Shown one piece after another: positions 7,301 to 10,097 of a stretch of 10,097 nt of DNA. The stretch comes from Desulfobacterales bacterium (GTDB lineage Bacteria; Desulfobacterota; Desulfobulbia; Desulfobulbales; Desulfocapsaceae). A program made the position numbers and the translations under genes. Below the pieces are notes generated by a model, which had not been told where the DNA came from, searched no databases, and saw nothing but the letters and a program-made list of their open reading frames with translations. The DNA is taken from the NCBI GenBank assembly GCA_013042695.1, contig JABDPQ010000424.1:1-10097 (forward strand), written 5' to 3'. Within the stretch, counting starts at the first letter, position 1, and the number at the start of each line of letters is the position of its first letter.

Positions 7301-8464
7301 TCAGGCTATGCTGACAAATTCTTTGATGAAGTCTTGATTAACTTCAATCCCAAGTCCTGCTTCCTGAGGTATTGAGACAAAGCCCCTGTTTTTTTTAACT
7401 TGATCCAGAATGCCAAGAGATGTGGATAAAAGGTCTTCACGGAATTTATTCGGTGTGGTGTCATATTCCAGCATCGGTTGAACAGGATGCGCACCGCCGG
7501 GCAGATCGGGAAGGGCTGCTAAAAGGTGAAGGTTTGTGGCAACAGCAACGGCCGAACCCCAGACATGGTTTACCACTGGCACGAAATAAGCGTGGGCCAG
7601 GGCCAGCACTTTTTGATATTCAGTGATCCCTCCCAGCCCGCAAACCTCAGGCTGCAGAACATCTACACACCTTCTTTCGATGAGATCCCTGAATCCCCAG
7701 CGTGTAAATTCACCTTCTCCACCGGCGATATTCATATCAAGCGCCTGGCAGAGGTCTCGGTATCCCTGGAGATCTTCTGATGGCACCGGCTCTTCAAACC
7801 AATAGACGCCAAGTTTCTCGAGTTCTCTTCCCAGCGGTATTGCTTCTCTTGCAGTATAGGCGTGGTTGGCATCAACCATCAGCTTGATGTCAGGCCCGAT
7901 TGATTGGCGTACAGTTTTTACCAGCTCAATGTCTTTTTCAGGGCTTATGCCTATTTTCATTTTCACCGCCTGAAAGCCATGTTCAACGATAGAAGCGCTC
8001 TCTAGTGCGAACCTGTCGAGCAGATCGGGCACTCGCTGAAGCATCATGCCATAGCCATAAACCGGAATTGTTTGCCTGAAGGCCCCACCGAGGAGCTGGT
8101 ATACCGGCAGGTCAAGAGCCTTTCCGGCAATATCCCACAAGGCGATGTCAACGCCTGAAAGCGATTGTATCGGCATACCTTTCTGGCCGTGATCCCGGAG
8201 GATATTATAGATGTTGTGCCAGAGCACCTCTCGATCAAAAGGGTTCAGCCCCATGATCATTGGCTGAATAACTTTTTCAACGATTGTTTTGTTGGCAAAG
8301 GCGATATTGCCTCCGCCGAAACATTCTCCCCAGCCGGTAATACCTTCATCTGTAGTCACTTCGACGATATGGGCTGTTCGCATAGTATAATATTGCTGTG
8401 AGTAGCCCAGTTCTTCTTCAAGCGGATATTGGAGTATGTGACTTTTTACGCCCGTTATCTTCAT
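7301..8464 (-). CDS. Enolase-superfamily enzyme, mandelate racemase/D-galactarolactone cycloisomerase type
   Basis: Such enzymes abstract the proton alpha to a carboxylate with Mg2+ and catalyse racemisation, dehydration or lactone cycloisomerisation of sugar acids. The 387 residues form an N-terminal capping domain (1 to about 125) and a C-terminal barrel. Catalytic positions are K168 and K170 (KMK), metal ligands D198 (DANHAY), E224 (FEEP) and E250 (GGEGE), H300 (NHVWG) and E333 (MLEYD). Spacing of the ligands (26 and 52) equals that of mandelate racemase (195, 221, 247). From memory, the segments NxLRDxGQ, DANHxYT, HVWG and the C-terminal MEFDxTxNxFR region resemble Agrobacterium D-galactarolactone cycloisomerase, making a galactarate/lactone-like substrate plausible. 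The Asp of the usual Asp-His dyad is E273 here. The ATG at 8464 has AAGGAA at 8474-8479, 9 bases away. Dehydratases of the same subgroup remain an alternative. Confidence 0.9.
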   Translation of the reverse strand: MKITGVKSHILQYPLEEELGYSQQYYTMRTAHIVEVTTDEGITGWGECFGGGNIAFANKTIVEKVIQPMIMGLNPFDREVLWHNIYNILRDHGQKGMPIQSLSGVDIALWDIAGKALDLPVYQLLGGAFRQTIPVYGYGMMLQRVPDLLDRFALESASIVEHGFQAVKMKIGISPEKDIELVKTVRQSIGPDIKLMVDANHAYTAREAIPLGRELEKLGVYWFEEPVPSEDLQGYRDLCQALDMNIAGGEGEFTRWGFRDLIERRCVDVLQPEVCGLGGITEYQKVLALAHAYFVPVVNHVWGSAVAVATNLHLLAALPDLPGGAHPVQPMLEYDTTPNKFREDLLSTSLGILDQVKKNRGFVSIPQEAGLGIEVNQDFIKEFVSIA

Positions 8465-8520
8465 TGGGGATCATTCCTTAAGTTTTAGCGCCTGAATGTT
8501 GCACGTAACCACCTTTGAGG

Positions 8521-8540
8521 ACGTAAGCCGCTGCTTATGG
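8521..8540. repeat. Small hairpin between the VOC and enolase-superfamily genes
   Basis: CGTAAGC at 8522-8528 and GCTTATG at 8533-8539 can pair over seven positions (one G-U on the + reading) around a four-base loop CGCT. There is no following T-run on the - strand, so it is not a clear terminator. It could be an intercistronic RNA structure. The 128-base gap it sits in contains no gene that I can support. Confidence 0.3.
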
Positions 8541-8592
8541 CGAGATATATCAAGTGATAACATTCGTGGACGGGGCTTTGTCGTTGATGAGA

Positions 8593-8979
8593 TTATGTTC
8601 TCTCACTGAGCTCAATTCTCACCTTATCCGGGCCTTGAACGTAGGCAATTTTGAGTCCGGGGCGGACCTGCAGGGGTTCAACAATAAATTTTACTCCTTT
8701 GGCTTTGAGTTCCTCTGCTGCTGCATCCATATCCTCTACTGCAAAGCCAAAATGATCGAGCCCTTCCCGTGTCTGGATTATTGCCGGCATTGGTTCTTCG
8801 TCAGGCATCTGCTCTATCAGGATAATGTTAAAGCCATTGATATCAATATAGTAAACCTGTTTCCCCTTGAAGTTGCCATTAAAGGTGACTTTACCACCAA
8901 ATACGTTGCAGTACCAATCCCTGGTGTCATCAATTTTCGGGCTTATCAGGTGCAGGTGATCGACGCGGTAGATTTGCAT
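8593..8979 (-). CDS. VOC-superfamily (glyoxalase/bleomycin-resistance fold) metalloprotein
   Basis: The small 128-residue protein is two beta-alpha-beta-beta-beta repeats. Likely metal ligands are H8 (VDHLHL), E56 (IILIEQ), H76 (LDHFGF) and E123 (RIELSE), the standard glyoxalase-I-like set, so it should bind a divalent metal. VOC enzymes include glyoxalase I, methylmalonyl-CoA epimerase, extradiol dioxygenases and many sugar-acid-locus enzymes of unknown role. I cannot choose among these. The start is set at the ATG at 8979 because AAGGAG (8988-8993) is 8 bases upstream; a TTG at 8985 would extend it by two residues but sits only 2 bases from that site. It is first in the - strand series, 128 bases before the enolase-superfamily gene, so it probably processes an intermediate of the same pathway. 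Confidence 0.9.
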   Translation of the reverse strand: MQIYRVDHLHLISPKIDDTRDWYCNVFGGKVTFNGNFKGKQVYYIDINGFNIILIEQMPDEEPMPAIIQTREGLDHFGFAVEDMDAAAEELKAKGVKFIVEPLQVRPGLKIAYVQGPDKVRIELSERT

Positions 8980-8987
8980 GATCAATT

Positions 8988-8993
8988 CTCCTT
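8988..8993 (-). promoter_or_regulatory. Shine-Dalgarno site fixing the VOC gene start
   Basis: On the - strand this reads AAGGAG. It is 8 bases from the ATG at 8979, the ideal distance, and 2 bases from the alternative TTG at 8985. It therefore decides the start in favour of the ATG. Confidence 0.75.
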
Positions 8994-9147
8994 ATGGACG
9001 AACGGGTAGTCTATTTTCAAGTGGTCTTTTCTCGGTGGAAACCACTCAAAAAGATAGCTCTATTCTTATTGTTGTATCGAATAGTTAAGCACCATAATAC
9101 AATTTTGCTCTGATTCCTATCATATTTATGTATCTCGATCGATCAGC

Positions 9148-9197
9148 GAAAGAAAGATGAACAGGTATGTTCTTTCACCAATGAGCAGTCTCTTTCA
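9148..9197. promoter_or_regulatory. Candidate operator: clustered GAAAGA/TCTTTC half-sites around a GAACA-N4-TGTTC palindrome
   Basis: GAAAGA occurs at 9148-9153 and 9152-9157, and its complement TCTTTC at 9171-9176 and 9191-9196. The two TCTTTCA copies are exactly 20 bases apart, close to two helical turns. Centred between the inner pair is a perfect 5+5 palindrome GAACA-GGTA-TGTTC at 9159-9172. This arrangement in a divergent intergenic region resembles a binding site for a dimeric regulator. The regulator is not in the window, and the motif is not one I recognise. Confidence 0.35.
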
Positions 9198-9329
9198 TAG
9201 TTTGTTATTCTATTTTCTGCCTCGCCTTAGGCGCTAATACTCTTGCCATGAGTAATTGTTTTATGGTAATCACTTGACCTAAGATCCTCTAAAAAACCGA
9301 TTTAAGTCCATAATTTATATTGTAGATCG

Positions 9330-9370
9330 ATTACGGTGAAGATGATCATGCCGAGAAGAACTTCCGTAAT
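9330..9370 (+). repeat. Inverted repeat in the leader of the dehydratase gene
   Basis: ATTACGG at 9330-9336 is perfectly complementary to CCGTAAT at 9364-9370. Adding AAG (9339-9341) with CTT (9361-9363) across a 2-base bulge extends the stem to ten pairs. The loop contains the 8-base palindrome ATGATCAT (9342-9349). It lies 45 bases before the GTG start and lacks a T-run. It may be a leader-RNA hairpin or an operator. Confidence 0.4.
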
Positions 9371-9400
9371 AGTCGGCAAACTTGCTGTGTGAAATACTTC

Positions 9401-9405
9401 AGGAG
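9401..9405 (+). promoter_or_regulatory. Shine-Dalgarno site fixing the dehydratase GTG start
   Basis: AGGAG lies 9 bases before the GTG at 9415. An in-frame TAG at 9370-9372 and the lack of any ATG between them leave only this GTG or a TTG at 9382 as upstream starts, and the TTG lies ahead of this site. The GTG is therefore preferred. Confidence 0.75.
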
Positions 9406-9414
9406 ACCATAAAC

Positions 9415-10097
9415 GTGGAACGGGATAAAAAGGGAATGCGGCTCAACCTCACCAGCTATGGCGATGCAGATTTTTCACTCTATCTGCGTAAAGCCTTCAT
9501 AAAGGCCTTGGGATATACCGAAGACTCCCTGGGACGCACGGTAATTGGCATTGCCAACACCTTCAGCGGCTATAATCCCTGCCATGCCAATGTCCCGGAT
9601 ATCATCGATGCGGTAAAACGAGGCGTGATGCTTGCCGGCGGCTTGCCAATCGAGTTTCCAACCATCTCGCTGCACGAGTCGTTTGCTTATCCGACAAGCA
9701 TGTTTCTGCGCAATTTGATGTCAATGGACACTGAGGAAATGATGCGTGCCCAGCCAATGGATGCTGTCGTTTTGGTCGGCGGCTGCGACAAGACCGTTCC
9801 AGCACAATTGATGGCGGCGGCAAGTGTTAATCTTCCTACTGTCTCTGTGGTTACAGGTCCGATGCTTTCCGGTACCTATCGAGGAGAACGCGTCGGTGCC
9901 TGCACCGATTGCAGGCGCTTTTGGGCCAGCTACAGGGCAGGGGAGATTAAGCAGGACGAGATCGAAGAAGTTACCAACAATCTCGTGCCGAGTGGTGGCA
10001 CCTGCGGTGTCATGGGCACTGCCAGCACAATCGCCTGCATGACTGAGGCTATGGGGATGATGCTGCCGGGTGGTGCGACGATTCCTGCTGTTATGGC
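9415..10097 (+). CDS. IlvD/Edd-family sugar-acid dehydratase, 3'-truncated by the window edge
   Basis: IlvD/Edd enzymes use an Fe-S cluster and Mg2+ to dehydrate dihydroxy acids (valine/isoleucine synthesis) or aldonates such as 6-phosphogluconate, arabinonate, xylonate or gluconate to 2-keto-3-deoxy acids. The first 227 codons are visible; the family usually has 550-600 residues. Cluster ligands are C56 (NPCHANV), C124 (GGCDKT) and C197 (GGTCGVMGTAS). Their spacing (68 and 73) equals that I recall for L-arabinonate dehydratase (C59, C127, C200). The Mg-site residues E88, D125 and the carbamylatable lysine K126 also fit. This places it nearer the pentonate-dehydratase type than biosynthetic IlvD, although some branched-chain enzymes look similar. 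It starts with GTG and has AGGAG 9 bases upstream. It is divergent from the VOC, cycloisomerase-like and LarA-like series, supporting a joint sugar-acid pathway. Substrate is not deducible. Confidence 0.9.
   Translation, partial: MERDKKGMRLNLTSYGDADFSLYLRKAFIKALGYTEDSLGRTVIGIANTFSGYNPCHANVPDIIDAVKRGVMLAGGLPIEFPTISLHESFAYPTSMFLRNLMSMDTEEMMRAQPMDAVVLVGGCDKTVPAQLMAAASVNLPTVSVVTGPMLSGTYRGERVGACTDCRRFWASYRAGEIKQDEIEEVTNNLVPSGGTCGVMGTASTIACMTEAMGMMLPGGATIPAVM

Larger units (their letters stand above)
8980..9414. other. 435-base divergent control region
   Basis: This region separates the VOC gene (-) from the IlvD/Edd-type dehydratase (+) and should hold both promoters. I see no coding frame worth reporting. 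It contains a cluster of GAAAGA/TCTTTC half-sites (9148-9197), an inverted repeat GAACA-GGTA-TGTTC (9159-9172) and a longer inverted repeat close to the dehydratase start (9330-9370). No promoter matches consensus well: TTGACC at 9274-9279 is a good -35, but nothing convincing lies 16 to 18 bases downstream. Confidence 0.6.

Noticed and set aside
8554..9009. 151-codon open frame on the + strand
   Set aside because: It is antisense to the VOC gene, which has clear metal ligands and a good ribosome site; the frame itself shows no domain.
9072..9102. Inverted repeat TTGTAT-N19-ATACAA
   Set aside because: Six-base AT-rich arms far apart in an AT-rich stretch are expected by chance.
9274..9321. 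TTGACC as a -35 with CATAAT or TATATT as -10 for the dehydratase gene
   Set aside because: The spacings are about 29 and 36 bases, well outside the 16-18 needed.

Overview
The window looks like a bacterial chromosome of moderate GC content with normal Shine-Dalgarno sites. The left part carries a fused sucrose-phosphate synthase/phosphatase next to a full-length sucrose synthase. That combination is known from some proteobacteria (for example Nitrosomonas-type ammonia oxidisers), cyanobacteria and a few other Gram-negative lineages. I cannot place the genus; a proteobacterial or Desulfobacterota-like host is a guess. No rRNA, tRNA, CRISPR array, insertion sequence or phage gene was seen.

Region 1 (1-4376) is a sucrose module. 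A 5'-truncated gene on the + strand encodes a GT4 sucrose-phosphate synthase fused to a HAD-type sucrose-phosphatase domain. It meets, tail to tail across 21 bases, a sucrose synthase gene on the - strand. Together they could make sucrose from UDP-glucose and fructose-6-phosphate, and interconvert sucrose with fructose plus NDP-glucose. This fits a compatible-solute or carbon-storage role.

Region 2 (4377-4769) is a 393-base intergenic stretch between the divergent starts of sucrose synthase and the next gene. It holds a short hairpin and an imperfect direct repeat.

Region 3 (4770-10097) looks like a hydroxy-acid or sugar-acid catabolic locus. An Ldh2/malate-type NAD(P)-dependent dehydrogenase (+) faces a three-gene - strand series. 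In transcription order the series is a VOC-fold metalloenzyme, an enolase-superfamily (mandelate racemase type) enzyme resembling D-galactarolactone cycloisomerase, and a LarA-superfamily (nickel-pincer) isomerase. Divergent from this series, across a 435-base control region with inverted repeats, is an IlvD/Edd-family dehydratase that runs off the right edge. Its three Fe-S cysteines are spaced as in pentonate dehydratases.

The proposed logic is epimerisation or cycloisomerisation of an aldonate, aldarate or other 2-hydroxy acid, then dehydration to a 2-keto-3-deoxy acid, plus oxidation or reduction by the Ldh2-type enzyme. No transporter, regulator, aldolase or nickel-pincer biosynthesis gene lies in the window. 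The substrate is unknown, and the grouping is the most interesting thing here.
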